NCBI RefSeq assembly: GCF_013409785.1
Contig: NZ_JACCBV010000001.1
Coordinates: 3,038,001-3,102,000, forward strand
DNA length: 64,000 bases
Source of the DNA: Microbacterium immunditiarum
GTDB lineage: Bacteria; Actinomycetota; Actinomycetes; Actinomycetales; Microbacteriaceae
Direction of reading: 5' to 3'
Shown here: positions 35,693 through 44,509 of the stretch, piece after piece
Position numbering within the stretch: position 1 is the first letter of the stretch
How the letters are laid out: each line of letters begins with the position of its first letter
The notes under the pieces: model-generated
Databases searched by the model: none
Told to the model about the DNA's origin: nothing
The model's input: the letters and a program-made list of their open reading frames with translations, nothing else
Program-made: the position numbers and the translations under genes

Positions 35693-35718
35693 GGCAGACC
35701 GTCAATTGCGGACGGGTC

Positions 35719-35991
35719 TCATTTCGAGCCGTTCACTTTGTGTCCATAGCCGTTCAGCCGTTTCTCGATGGTCTGCGTGTCAAGCGGGCCCGACACACGC
35801 AATGCTCGTACGAAGGCGCGGCGCCGGATGGCGGTTTCCACGCACTCACGCGTCTCATGCACCCACGCACCCCGCCCGGGCATCGACGCGCGCTCATCGG
35901 GAAGAAGGACGGAGTCGACCGCCACCACCCTCAGGAGAGTGGATCGGGGGGCACGTGCGCGGCAGCCGACACACGTTCGTACAGGTTCCAT
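35719..35991 (-). CDS. ylxR: YlxR-family RNA-binding protein
   Basis: A 90-residue protein of the YlxR/DUF448 family, found between nusA and infB in many bacteria and thought to bind RNA. The GRGAWVH motif (GRGAWVHETRECVETAIRRRAFVRAL, about residues 39-64) and the N-terminal RTCVGCRARAP are characteristic. The ATG at 35991 is chosen by homology; the frame remains open upstream. It begins 44 bases after the nusA stop. Confidence 0.93.
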   Translation of the reverse strand: MEPVRTCVGCRARAPRSTLLRVVAVDSVLLPDERASMPGRGAWVHETRECVETAIRRRAFVRALRVSGPLDTQTIEKRLNGYGHKVNGSK

Positions 35992-36035
35992 TCTACACGC
36001 CGGAGCCGCGGGCCTGCCGTCGCAGCCGGCCGCGA

Positions 36036-37025
36036 TCAGGCCTCCTCGAGGATCGAGTCCGGCTGGATGTCGATCTTCGCGCCGGTCAGCTTGGCGGCCA
36101 GACGCGCGTTCTGGCCCTCCTTGCCGATCGCGAGCGACAGCTGGTAGTCGGGCACGAGGGCGCGCACCGCCTTCGACGACGCGTCGAGCACGAACGCCGA
36201 CGTCACCTTCGCCGGCGACAGCGCGTTCGCGACGAACTTCGCCAGCTCCGGGTCGTAGTCGACGATGTCGATCTTCTCGCCGCCGAGCTCTTCGGTGACG
36301 GCACGGACGCGGCGGCCGAGCTCGCCGATGCACGCGCCCTTGGCGTTGATCGTCGGGTCGTTCGCCTTCACCGCGATCTTCGAGCGGTGCCCGGCCTCAC
36401 GCGCGAGCGAGACGATCTCGACGAGCCCGTTCGCGATCTCGGGCACCTCGAGCGCGAACAGCTTGCGCACGAGGCCCGGGTGCGTGCGCGACACGGTGAT
36501 CGCCGGGCCCTTGGGGCCTTTCGCGACGCTCGTCACGTACACGCGCAGGCGCGAGCCGTGCGCGTACTCCTCGCCCGGCACCTGCTCCTCGGGCGGGAGG
36601 ATCGCCTCCACGGATCCGAGGTCGACGTGGACCATGCGCGGGTTCGGGCCCTGCTGGACGATGCCGGCGACGATGTCGCCCTCCTTGCCGCGGAACTCGC
36701 CGAGCACCGCGTCGTCGGCGATGTCGCGCAGGCGCTGGCTGATGACCTGCTTCGCGGCGAACGCGGCGATGCGGCCGAAGTCGTCGGGGGTCGTCTCCTC
36801 CTCGCCGATCACGGCTCCCTCGTCGTCGAGGACGGGGACGAAGATCGCGACGTGGCCCGTCTTGCGGTCGAGCTCGGCACGTGCGCCGGGAGGGATCTCG
36901 CCCGTGGTCGAGGTGTGCTTGGCATAGGCGGTCAGGATCGCCTGCTCGATGATCCGGACGAGTTCGTCGAAGGGGATCTCCTTCTCGCGCTCGATCGTCC
37001 TCAGCAGTGCCAGATCGATGTCCAC
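36036..37025 (-). CDS. nusA: Transcription termination/antitermination factor NusA
   Basis: Binds RNA polymerase and nascent RNA and modulates pausing, termination and rRNA antitermination. The 329 residues hold the N-terminal polymerase-binding domain (LALLRTIEREKEIPFDELVRIIEQAILTAY), an S1 domain (GDIVAGIVQQGPNPRMVHVDLG) and two KH domains (IAVKANDPTINAKGACIGELGRRVRAV). It ends after KH2, without the acidic repeats of E. coli NusA, as usual in actinobacteria. The GTG at 37025 has GGGAGG 6 bases upstream. rimP, the usual upstream partner, is absent here. Confidence 0.96.
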   Translation of the reverse strand: MDIDLALLRTIEREKEIPFDELVRIIEQAILTAYAKHTSTTGEIPPGARAELDRKTGHVAIFVPVLDDEGAVIGEEETTPDDFGRIAAFAAKQVISQRLRDIADDAVLGEFRGKEGDIVAGIVQQGPNPRMVHVDLGSVEAILPPEEQVPGEEYAHGSRLRVYVTSVAKGPKGPAITVSRTHPGLVRKLFALEVPEIANGLVEIVSLAREAGHRSKIAVKANDPTINAKGACIGELGRRVRAVTEELGGEKIDIVDYDPELAKFVANALSPAKVTSAFVLDASSKAVRALVPDYQLSLAIGKEGQNARLAAKLTGAKIDIQPDSILEEA

Positions 37026-37069
37026 GGTTGACCTCCCATATTCAGCTCTCACCGGGCCATCACGCGCTC

Positions 37070-37098
37070 CGGCATCCCCACAACGTTACCGGATGCCG
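37070..37098 (-). terminator. GGATGCC-type stem-loop between hydrolase gene and nusA
   Basis: CGGCATCC (37070-37077) and GGATGCCG (37091-37098) form an 8-bp stem with a 13-base loop, 36 bases past the stop of the hydrolase gene. It may end that transcript. TAACGT within the loop is a possible nusA -10 box. Confidence 0.45.
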
Positions 37099-37133
37099 CG
37101 CCGCGCGTTCCTGAGAGCCCACCGCGCGCGGCC

Positions 37134-38972
37134 TCAGCCCAGGCACCTGCTCACGGATCCGGCCTGCGCGCCGAATCGGTCGTCCGTCCAGCGCAGGAGC
37201 ATGGGAAGGAAGGTCGACCTCGGCTGCAGCACACTGAGGTGGTCGTGCCCGTGGAAGACGGCCCACCGCACCTGGTCGCCCTGCGCGCACAGGCGATTCA
37301 CGAGCCGTTGCTGCAGCAGCGGCGGGATCACCTCGTCATCGGAGCCCCACACGATGAGCACCGGCTGCTCGAACGGGCCGCTCACGGCGTTCTGCTCGAG
37401 CCGCCGGCCGAGGACGCCGGCGGAGAGATCGCCGATGTAGAGCGGGCGGTCCTCCGACACGCCCATCGCCGTGAGGACCGACACGATCACACCCGGCTCG
37501 GTCGGGCAGCGCTGCGTCATCTCGCGGACGATCGTGCGAGCGCCCGGAACGACGTACTCGCGCAGGTCGACATCCGGGTAGGTGTCGGCGTACGGCACGA
37601 GCACCCACGAGGTGAGGACGGCCAGGTTCGGGCTCGCGTCGCCGCGGAGCAGCTCGCGCGCGAGCGCGTGCGGGTCGCCGACCGGTGCGAGGGCCGCGGT
37701 GCCGCGGATGCGCAGCTCCGGCGTGTACTCGGCGGCGACCTGCGCCGTCCACAGCGCGGCGTGCCCGCCCTGCGAGTGGCCCCACACGACAATGCGGTCG
37801 TCGAGCCATGCGCCTTCGACGTCATCCGCCGCGAGCACGGCGTCGAGCGCGGACTGCGCCTCCCCCTTCCCGATGAGGTACGGGAAGACCCCGGGAGCAC
37901 CCTGGCCCGTGTAGTCCGGTGCGACGACCGCCCACCCGCGCTCGATCACGTCGTCGAGCGCCGGAATCGCCCAGCGCGTCGCCGCGTTGTCGCGCAGGCT
38001 CGGCGCGCAGCCGCGCGCGACGCCGGTCGTGCCGTGGTTCCACAGCACGACGGGTCGCGGCGCAAGGGAACGGCCTTCCGGCAGGATCACGAGCGCGCTC
38101 GCGACGGCACGGATGCCGCGCACATCCGTCGTCGTGTACAGGATGCGCTTCGCGATCGCACCCTCGGGCACCTGCCCGAGGTAGTCGCCCTCGCGGATGA
38201 GCTCGCCGTGCTGGCGCGGCACGTCCTCGGGCGGATCGTAGAACGCGTCGATGACGGGCGCGCCGCCTTCGAGCCAGTCGTTGAGCCACCAGCCGACCGA
38301 GACCGTCCCGACGAGCACCGCCGCGAGCGCGTAGCGCCCGGCCGCCATCCAGATCTGCCGCCTGCGGCCCGGTGTTCCCGGCGGATCGGGCCGCGTGGGC
38401 TCGCGACCGCGCCCGAGCATGCCGCGAGCGCCCCGGACGGCGAGCCCGAAGCCGTAGATGACGGTGCGCACACCGAAGACGACCGCCACGACGAGGACCG
38501 TCACGTCGGGCCACGCGAACGCGAGCACGCCGAACGCGATCTGCGCGGCGCCCCATACGGCCGAGAGCACGCGCCGGCTCACGAGGCCCCGCGCGAGCGC
38601 TTCGCCGATGGACGCCAGCCCGCCTATGACGAGGACGATCGCGAGGAGGCCAGGCAGCAGGTCGAGGCTGCGCCCGACCCACACGATCGCGGCGAGGCCG
38701 AGGAGGATCTCGGCGATCGCGATCACGCGCGTCCACCACGACGAGGTGCCGCGCCGCGAGACGAGCTCGATCACGCCCGAGGCGATGATGCTCGCCCCGA
38801 CGTACAGCGACAGCAGGAGGATCGAGGTGAGCGGGCGCGTGACGATCAGCACGCCCAGCGCGATGAGCACGAACCCGACGACCACGAGCACGCGTGGCGG
38901 CGCCTGCGCGAGCAGGCGCGGCATCACGCTCCAGCGGAACGGCCGGCGGGTGGTTCGCCGTCCTGCGGTCAT
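37134..38972 (-). CDS. HdeD-like membrane domain fused to secretory lipase-type alpha/beta hydrolase
   Basis: A 612-residue fusion. Residues about 20-190 form six hydrophobic helices of the HdeD/DUF308 type (VLVVVGFVLIALGVLIVTRPLTSILLLSLYVGASIIASG). A seventh helix near 210-230 leads into a hydrolase that would lie outside the membrane. The triad is visible: nucleophile in GHSQGGHA near 398, Asp in WGSDDEV near 543, His in HGHDHLSV near 580. VVLWNHGTTG and APDYTGQG fit the secretory lipase (LIP) family. The start at 38972 is chosen over 38981 because TACGAT lies 7 bases before it. Substrate unknown. Confidence 0.85.
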   Translation of the reverse strand: MTAGRRTTRRPFRWSVMPRLLAQAPPRVLVVVGFVLIALGVLIVTRPLTSILLLSLYVGASIIASGVIELVSRRGTSSWWTRVIAIAEILLGLAAIVWVGRSLDLLPGLLAIVLVIGGLASIGEALARGLVSRRVLSAVWGAAQIAFGVLAFAWPDVTVLVVAVVFGVRTVIYGFGLAVRGARGMLGRGREPTRPDPPGTPGRRRQIWMAAGRYALAAVLVGTVSVGWWLNDWLEGGAPVIDAFYDPPEDVPRQHGELIREGDYLGQVPEGAIAKRILYTTTDVRGIRAVASALVILPEGRSLAPRPVVLWNHGTTGVARGCAPSLRDNAATRWAIPALDDVIERGWAVVAPDYTGQGAPGVFPYLIGKGEAQSALDAVLAADDVEGAWLDDRIVVWGHSQGGHAALWTAQVAAEYTPELRIRGTAALAPVGDPHALARELLRGDASPNLAVLTSWVLVPYADTYPDVDLREYVVPGARTIVREMTQRCPTEPGVIVSVLTAMGVSEDRPLYIGDLSAGVLGRRLEQNAVSGPFEQPVLIVWGSDDEVIPPLLQQRLVNRLCAQGDQVRWAVFHGHDHLSVLQPRSTFLPMLLRWTDDRFGAQAGSVSRCLG

Positions 38973-38979
38973 CTGCCCC

Positions 38980-38985
38980 ATCGTA
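38980..38985 (-). promoter_or_regulatory. Leaderless promoter -10 box for HdeD-lipase gene
   Basis: TACGAT on the minus strand, 7 bases before the ATG at 38972. Confidence 0.55.
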
Positions 38986-39036
38986 GGCGCGCATATCAGG
39001 AAACGCTGGGGGCGGCATCCGGGTGCTCCGCTCCCC

Positions 39037-39042
39037 TATGCT
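39037..39042 (+). promoter_or_regulatory. Leaderless promoter -10 box for DUF1206 gene
   Basis: TATGCT, 6 bases before the ATG at 39049. Confidence 0.65.
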
Positions 39043-39048
39043 GACCGC

Positions 39049-39855
39049 ATGTCAGCGCCGACAGTGAAGCGCGCGGCGCGCGACGCACAGGACAACACGG
39101 TCTTCCGCCGCATCGCGCGCGCGGGGTACGCCGCCAACGGCGTCGTGCACATCCTGGTCGGCGTCGTGTTCGTCGTCGTCGCGTTCGGCGGCGACGGCGA
39201 GTCCGATCAGGCGGGCGCGTTCAAGGCCGTCGGCGCGGCTCCGCTGGGGTTCGTCGGGCTGTGGCTCATCGCGATCACACTGTGGGCGCTCGGCGCCTAC
39301 CACGCCCTCGAGGGCATCCTCGCGTGGGGCGGAGACGCCGCCCGAAAGTGGGGTCGCCGCGTGGCGCAGTGGGGTCAGGCGGTCGCGTTCATCGCGGTCG
39401 GCGTCCTCGCCGCTGCCGTCGCGATCGGCGCGCGCCCCGACCCGGACGAGGCCGCCGAGGACGCGAGCCGCGGTGTCCTCGCGATCCCCGGCGGGCCGTT
39501 CATCCTCGGCGCCATCGGCGTCGGCATCGGCATCGCGGGCATCGCCTTCGTCGTGATGGGCGTGCGCCGCAGCTTCCGCAACCGCATGACGATTCCCGAC
39601 AGCGCCCTCGGCGCCTCGGTCACGGCGCTCGGCGTCGCCGGGTTCGTGGCGAAGGGCATCGCCCTGCTGATCGTCGCGGTGCTGCTGATCGTCGCGGCGG
39701 TGCGGGTCGACCCCGAGGGGGCGGGCGGCCTCGATGCCGCGGTCGACGCGCTCATCGCGATGCGGTACGGCCCGCCCCTGGTCGCCTCGGTCGGGGTCGG
39801 GCTCATCGCGTACGGGATCTTCTGCCTGTTCCGCGCGCCCTACGCCGACCTCTGA
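39049..39855 (+). CDS. DUF1206 membrane protein
   Basis: A 268-residue membrane protein with six helices in three repeated pairs, the DUF1206 layout. Each repeat starts with an R-x-GYAANGVVHILVG-like segment: RIARAGYAANGVVHILVG near residue 23, WGQAVAFIAVGVLAA near 105 and LGVAGFVAKGIALLIVAVLL near 195. The function of DUF1206 is unknown. It is divergent from the HdeD-lipase gene, with 31 clean bases between the two starts' promoters. Confidence 0.88.
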   Translation: MSAPTVKRAARDAQDNTVFRRIARAGYAANGVVHILVGVVFVVVAFGGDGESDQAGAFKAVGAAPLGFVGLWLIAITLWALGAYHALEGILAWGGDAARKWGRRVAQWGQAVAFIAVGVLAAAVAIGARPDPDEAAEDASRGVLAIPGGPFILGAIGVGIGIAGIAFVVMGVRRSFRNRMTIPDSALGASVTALGVAGFVAKGIALLIVAVLLIVAAVRVDPEGAGGLDAAVDALIAMRYGPPLVASVGVGLIAYGIFCLFRAPYADL

Positions 39856-39890
39856 CGGGCGGGCGCGTCAGCGACGGGTCAGCCCGCCAA

Positions 39891-39907
39891 CGGCATCCGC
39901 GATGCCG
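39891..39907. terminator. Bidirectional terminator candidate
   Basis: CGGCATC-CGC-GATGCCG, a 7-bp stem with a 3-base loop, in the convergent gap between the DUF1206 gene and the LOG-family gene. Confidence 0.5.
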
Positions 39908-39908
39908 G

Positions 39909-40967
39909 TCAGGCGGCGTGGGCGGCGCCACGCGGAGCGCTCGCGAGGCGGTTGACCGCGCGGATGAGCTCGAAGAGGCTCCCCACCCTCACCGGGTTGT
40001 ACTCCATGACGATGCGAGCGGATTCCAGGCGATCGCCGTCCGAGACCTCGGCGGGCAACGGCTCGGAGCGCTCGATGCCGCCGCCGACCAGCAGGTGCGC
40101 GAAGCGCGCGCTCAGGTCCGCGAGCTCGGCATCCGTCGGCCGGGCACGCAGCCGCATGACCAGGCGCCCGCCCACCCAGCGCAGTGACTCGTAGTTGCGC
40201 CAGAACTCGGTGATCTCGGCCGCCGCGGCTTCGACCGAGTCGGTGACCAGCACGCGGTCGAGGTCGTCGCGGGCGATGACACCGGACGGGATGAGCTCTT
40301 CAGCGGCGAAGCGCATCAGCCCTGCCCAGAACGTACCGCCTGCGCGATCGAGCAGCACGATCGGCGCCGGCTCCGCCTTGCCGGTCTGCTGCAGGGTGAG
40401 CAGCTCGAACACCTCGTCGAGCGTCCCGAAGCCGCCCGGGACGCACACGAAGCCGTGGGACTCCTTGACGAGCATCAGCTTGCGCGTGAAGAAGTACTTC
40501 ATCGCGACGACCCTCTCGGCGTCGGCGATGACCTCGTTGGGCTTCTCCTCGAACGGAAGCCGGATCGAGACGCCGATCGACTGCGCCGGACCGGCCCCCT
40601 CGGCGGCAGCCTGCATGATCCCGGGACCTGCCCCCGTGACGACCATCCAGCCGCGATCCGACAGCGCTCGCGCGACGTCCGCCGCAGCGCGGTACAGGGC
40701 GTGGTCGGGTCGCGTGCGCGCCGAGCCGAAGATGGTGACCTTCGGCACGCCGCGGTAGGGCGCGAAGAGGCGGAACGCCTCGCGCATCTCGGAGAGCGCC
40801 GCAGCCGTGATCTTCAGGTCCAGCCGCGATGTGTCGTCGAGCCCGAGTCCGACGCCCGTCGCGAGGATGCGCTCGACGAGATCGCGGTTCTCCGCGATGC
40901 CTGCGTCGGCGATGAGAGCGTGCACGTCCGCGGTGACCGCTTGAGGATTGGTGGAACTGTCCGGCAT
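39909..40967 (-). CDS. LOG-family (lysine decarboxylase-like Rossmann) protein
   Basis: A 352-residue protein with the signature PGGFGTLDEVFELLTLQQT near residue 175, which marks LOG-type nucleoside 5'-monophosphate phosphoribohydrolases. GAGPGIMQAAAEGA, upstream, binds the phosphate. Typical LOG enzymes are about 190 residues; this one has extra N- and C-terminal segments of about 80 residues each, as in the long-form subgroup. Substrate preference is unknown. The ATG lacks a ribosome-binding site, and CACGCT sits 6 bases before it, a weaker version of the leaderless pattern. It begins 40 bases after proS. Confidence 0.85.
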   Translation of the reverse strand: MPDSSTNPQAVTADVHALIADAGIAENRDLVERILATGVGLGLDDTSRLDLKITAAALSEMREAFRLFAPYRGVPKVTIFGSARTRPDHALYRAAADVARALSDRGWMVVTGAGPGIMQAAAEGAGPAQSIGVSIRLPFEEKPNEVIADAERVVAMKYFFTRKLMLVKESHGFVCVPGGFGTLDEVFELLTLQQTGKAEPAPIVLLDRAGGTFWAGLMRFAAEELIPSGVIARDDLDRVLVTDSVEAAAAEITEFWRNYESLRWVGGRLVMRLRARPTDAELADLSARFAHLLVGGGIERSEPLPAEVSDGDRLESARIVMEYNPVRVGSLFELIRAVNRLASAPRGAAHAA

Positions 40968-41007
40968 GACACCAGCGTGTCACGGGGCTCGGGCGGGTGG
41001 GGGCGGT

Positions 41008-42807
41008 TCAGCGCCGGGTGAGCTTGACGACGGCATCCGCCACCGGGACGACCTCGCGCTCCCCGGTCCGGCGATTCCACAGCTCGACCTGGCCGTCGGC
41101 CGCGGCGCGGCCGGCGATCACGATGCGCGGCACGCCGATGAGCTCTGCGTCGCCGAACTTCACGCCGGGCGACACCTTGACGCGGTCGTCGTAGAGCACG
41201 TCGAGACCGGATGCCTCGAGCTCGCCCGACAGGCGCTCGGCGAGCGCGTACGCGGCCTCGTCCTTGCCCGTGGCGACCACGTGCACGTCGAACGGCGCGA
41301 TCGACTCCGGCCAGATCAGCCCCTTCTCGTCGTTGTTGAGCTCGGCGATGATCGCGAGGATGCGCGTGACGCCGATGCCGTACGAGCCCATCGTGACCGT
41401 GACGAGCTTGCCGTTCTCGTCGAGGACCTGGAGGCCGAGCGCGTCGGCGTACTTGCGTCCGAGCTGGAACACGTGGCCGATCTCCATCCCGCGCGCCAGG
41501 TGCACCGGGCCCGAGCCGTCGGGCGCGGGGTCGCCCTCGCGCACGGTCGCGACCTCGAGGTAGCCGTCCGCGGTGAAGTCGCGGCCGGCGACGAGCGAGT
41601 GCACGTGCTTCTCGTCGATGTTGGCGCCCGTCACCCAGGACGTGCCGTCGACCACGCGCGGATCGAGAAGATAGCGGATGCCGGTGGCCGACTCCTCGCC
41701 GAGCACGGCCCCCGTCTCGGACCACGGCCCGATGTAGCCCTTCACGAGGAACGGGTTGTTCTCGAAGTCCGCCTCGGTGGCGGCCTCGACCTCGGCCGGC
41801 GCGAAGGCAACCTCGACGCGCTTGTCGTCGACATCGCGGTCGCCGGGGATGCCGACGATGACGAGCTCGCGCGTGCCGTCGAGGTGCTTCACGGCGAGCA
41901 CGACGTTCTTGAGCGTGTGAGCGGCGGTCCACTCGGTCGCGCCGTCGGTCGCCGGGCCGGCGATGCCCGGCGCGGGAGCCCGGAGGTTCGCGTTGCAGTG
42001 CGCGACGAGCGTCTCGATCGTGGGGGTGTTCGGCGAGTCGAAGATCACCGGCTGCGGTAGCCCGTCAAACGGGATCGGCTCGGGCGCGAGCGTCGTGAAC
42101 GCCTCGACGTTCGCGGCGTAGCCGCCCTTCGAGCGGACGAAGGTGTCCTCGCCGATCGCAGTCGGGTGGAGGAACTCCTCGGACCGTGAGCCGCCCATGG
42201 CGCCCGCATCCGCCTGGACGATCACGTACTCGAGCCCGAGGCGGCTGAAGATCCGCTCGTAGGCCGCGCGCTGGGCCATGTAGGACGCGTCGAGCCCCTC
42301 GTCGGTGTAGTCGAACGAGTAGGCGTCCTTCATCGTGAACTCGCGGCCGCGCAGCAGCCCCGCGCGCGGGCGCGTCTCGTCGCGGTACTTGTCCTGGATC
42401 TGGTAAATCGTCAGCGGCAGGTCCTTGTACGACGAGTACAGGTCCTTCACGAGCAGCGTGAAGACCTCTTCGTGCGTCGGTGCGAGAAGGTAGTCGGCGT
42501 CCTTGCGATCCTTCAGCCGAAAGATGGCGTCGCCGTACTCCTCCCATCGGCCCGTCGCCTCATACGGCTCGCGGGGCAGCAGCGCCGGGAAGTGCACCTC
42601 GTACGCGCCCGCGGCCGTCATCTCCTCGCGGATGATCTGCTCGATGCGAGCCTTGACCCGCAGGCCCAGCGGCAGCCACGCGAAGATGCCGGGCCCCTGG
42701 CGGCGGATGTAGCCGGCGCGCACGAGCAGACGGTGGCTCGTGACCTCGGCGTCGGCGGGGTCTTCACGGAGCGTGCGGAGGAAGAAATGCGAAAGGCGGG
42801 TGACCAC
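41008..42807 (-). CDS. proS: Prolyl-tRNA synthetase
   Basis: Class II aminoacyl-tRNA synthetase charging tRNA-Pro. It has 599 residues and the bacterial architecture with an editing domain inserted between motifs 2 and 3 (about residues 240-400), which removes mischarged alanine. Motif 1 is around [26 protein letters not shown], motif 2 around [25 protein letters not shown], and motif 3 is [18 protein letters not shown] near 455. The C-terminal anticodon-binding domain follows. The GTG at 42807 has TAGACT 8 bases upstream. Confidence 0.97.
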   Translation of the reverse strand: MVTRLSHFFLRTLREDPADAEVTSHRLLVRAGYIRRQGPGIFAWLPLGLRVKARIEQIIREEMTAAGAYEVHFPALLPREPYEATGRWEEYGDAIFRLKDRKDADYLLAPTHEEVFTLLVKDLYSSYKDLPLTIYQIQDKYRDETRPRAGLLRGREFTMKDAYSFDYTDEGLDASYMAQRAAYERIFSRLGLEYVIVQADAGAMGGSRSEEFLHPTAIGEDTFVRSKGGYAANVEAFTTLAPEPIPFDGLPQPVIFDSPNTPTIETLVAHCNANLRAPAPGIAGPATDGATEWTAAHTLKNVVLAVKHLDGTRELVIVGIPGDRDVDDKRVEVAFAPAEVEAATEADFENNPFLVKGYIGPWSETGAVLGEESATGIRYLLDPRVVDGTSWVTGANIDEKHVHSLVAGRDFTADGYLEVATVREGDPAPDGSGPVHLARGMEIGHVFQLGRKYADALGLQVLDENGKLVTVTMGSYGIGVTRILAIIAELNNDEKGLIWPESIAPFDVHVVATGKDEAAYALAERLSGELEASGLDVLYDDRVKVSPGVKFGDAELIGVPRIVIAGRAAADGQVELWNRRTGEREVVPVADAVVKLTRR

Positions 42808-42815
42808 GAGGGTCA

Positions 42816-42821
42816 AGTCTA
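42816..42821 (-). promoter_or_regulatory. Leaderless promoter -10 box for proS
   Basis: TAGACT on the minus strand, 8 bases before the GTG at 42807. Confidence 0.5.
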
Positions 42822-42856
42822 GGGTGGTCGGATGCCGCGCTCCGGCGGCGCATCCG

Positions 42857-42862
42857 TACGCT
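42857..42862 (+). promoter_or_regulatory. Leaderless promoter -10 box for pcp
   Basis: TACGCT, 6 bases before the GTG at 42869. Confidence 0.6.
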
Positions 42863-42868
42863 GGAGCC

Positions 42869-43504
42869 GTGACGACCGTGCTGCTGACCGGGTTCGAGCC
42901 GTTCGACGGCGACCCCGCGAACCCCTCCGGCGAGGCCGTGCACCTCGTCGCGGACCGCTGGAGTCGGCCGGAGGAGCTTGTGACGTCGACGCTTCCGGTG
43001 ACCTTCGCCGGCGCGCCGGCGCGGCTGCGCGAGCTCATCGCCGAGCACCGGCCTGACGTCGTGATCGCGAGCGGACTCGCGGGCGGTCGTGCGGCGATCG
43101 GCGTCGAGCGTGTGGCCGTCAACCTCATCGACGCGCGCATCCCCGACAACGACGGAGTCCAGCCGGTCGACGAGCCGAGCATCGAGGGCGCGCCCGCGGC
43201 GCGGTTCGCGACGCTTCCCGTGAAGGCGATCGCGGCGCGCATCGCCGAGGCGGGCATCCCGGCGGAGGTCTCGTACTCGGCGGGGACGTTCGTGTGCAAT
43301 CACGTGTTCTTCACGGCGCTCGAGGCCGCGGCATCCGTGACGCGTGTCGGATTCGTGCATGTGCCGTGGTCCGCCGAGCAGGCACCGACGGCGGATGCCC
43401 CGGCCCTCGCCCTCGTCGACATCGCGCGGGCCCTCGAGCTCGCGGTGCGCACGAGCATCGAGGTCGCGAGCGACGCGCGGGTGCCGGCCGGCACGATCCA
43501 CTGA
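42869..43504 (+). CDS. pcp: Pyroglutamyl-peptidase I
   Basis: Cytosolic cysteine peptidase (family C15) that removes N-terminal pyroglutamate. The 211-residue length and opening [21 protein letters not shown] are typical. The catalytic triad can be placed: Glu in [16 protein letters not shown] near residue 80, Cys in [12 protein letters not shown] near 144 and His in VGFVHVPW near 167. It runs divergently from proS and converges with the SDR gene. The GTG start is set by the -10 box. Confidence 0.93.
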   Translation: MTTVLLTGFEPFDGDPANPSGEAVHLVADRWSRPEELVTSTLPVTFAGAPARLRELIAEHRPDVVIASGLAGGRAAIGVERVAVNLIDARIPDNDGVQPVDEPSIEGAPAARFATLPVKAIAARIAEAGIPAEVSYSAGTFVCNHVFFTALEAAASVTRVGFVHVPWSAEQAPTADAPALALVDIARALELAVRTSIEVASDARVPAGTIH

Positions 43505-43576
43505 CCCCCGAGGATCAGCGGCGGCCGAGACCGACGCCGCGCACGACGCCGCCGGGCAGCACGGACGCGCGGGGCG

Positions 43577-44410
43577 TCAGCCCTGCGGCAGGCTGATGAA
43601 GCCGGAGCGCACCCCGGCGACGGTGCCGCCGTCGACGAGCAGGTCCGTGCCGGTGATGAACGACGCCTCCGGGCTCAGCAGGAACGCGGTCGCGTTGGCG
43701 ATGTCGTTGGGGGTGCCCAGGCGCGCCGTACCCGAGCCCTCCACCATCGCCCGCATGCTCGCGCCCGATTCGCCCGCCAGCTCCTGCTGCCCCATCGGCG
43801 TGGAGATGACCCCGGGGCTGATGCTGTTGATGCGGGCACCGCGCTGGCCCCATGCCTTGCTGGCCGCCTGCACGCGCACCTGGTTGGCGCGTTTGGCGAT
43901 GCTGTAGGCCACGCCGGGGTTCGGCACCGCGCCCTCCTGCAGGAACGGGAGCGACAGCAGCTGGTCGGTCGGCGTGAGCGCGAGTGCGCCCTCCATCTCG
44001 GCGGGATACCTCCCGATGCCGAAGGATCCGGCCATGCTGGCGATCACGACGCCTGCGCCGCCCGGAGCGATGACCTTTGCGAACTCGTCGAGGCTGATCG
44101 CGACGCCGAGCAGGTCGACGCTGAGGATCGCGGCGGTGGGCGCCTGCGTCGGAGAGAGCCCGGCGGTGTGCGCGACGGCGGTGACCGGCCCCAGGCTCAC
44201 GGCGAAAGACGCGAGCGCCGCGACGGCCGCCGCGTCCGAGACATCCGTCACCCGCGTGTGCACGTCGAAGCCGTCGCCGCCAAGCGACGCGGCGACCCGC
44301 TCCAGGGTCTCCTCGTTGAAGTCCGCGAGCACCACCGTCTGACCGGAGCCGCTCCGCCGCGCGATCGCCTCTCCCATGCCGCCGACGCCGACGACTACCA
44401 GAACCGACAT
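43577..44410 (-). CDS. SDR-family oxidoreductase
   Basis: A 277-residue short-chain dehydrogenase/reductase. The nucleotide-binding start is VVVGVGGMGEAIARR, a variant of the Gly-rich motif. The active-site Tyr-x3-Lys is in GVAYSIAKRANQVRVQ near residue 160, and the ISPGVISTPMGQ and FITGTDLLVDGG blocks are canonical. The substrate is not known. GAAGGGGGAATC precedes the ATG at 44410. The 99-base gap to ispG shows no clear element. Confidence 0.88.
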   Translation of the reverse strand: MSVLVVVGVGGMGEAIARRSGSGQTVVLADFNEETLERVAASLGGDGFDVHTRVTDVSDAAAVAALASFAVSLGPVTAVAHTAGLSPTQAPTAAILSVDLLGVAISLDEFAKVIAPGGAGVVIASMAGSFGIGRYPAEMEGALALTPTDQLLSLPFLQEGAVPNPGVAYSIAKRANQVRVQAASKAWGQRGARINSISPGVISTPMGQQELAGESGASMRAMVEGSGTARLGTPNDIANATAFLLSPEASFITGTDLLVDGGTVAGVRSGFISLPQG

Positions 44411-44509
44411 GATTCCCCCTTCGGTGCGGCGTGGGCACGCCACGCATCCACGACCGAGTCTGCCACTGCCCGGAGGTCGGCCGACAGCGTGAAGGCCGGG
44501 AGAATTCCG

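Noticed and set aside
43505..43576. Terminator between pcp and the SDR gene (CGGCGGC/GCCGCCG, 22-base loop)
   Set aside because: A 7-bp stem of alternating G and C with a long loop is expected by chance at this GC content.
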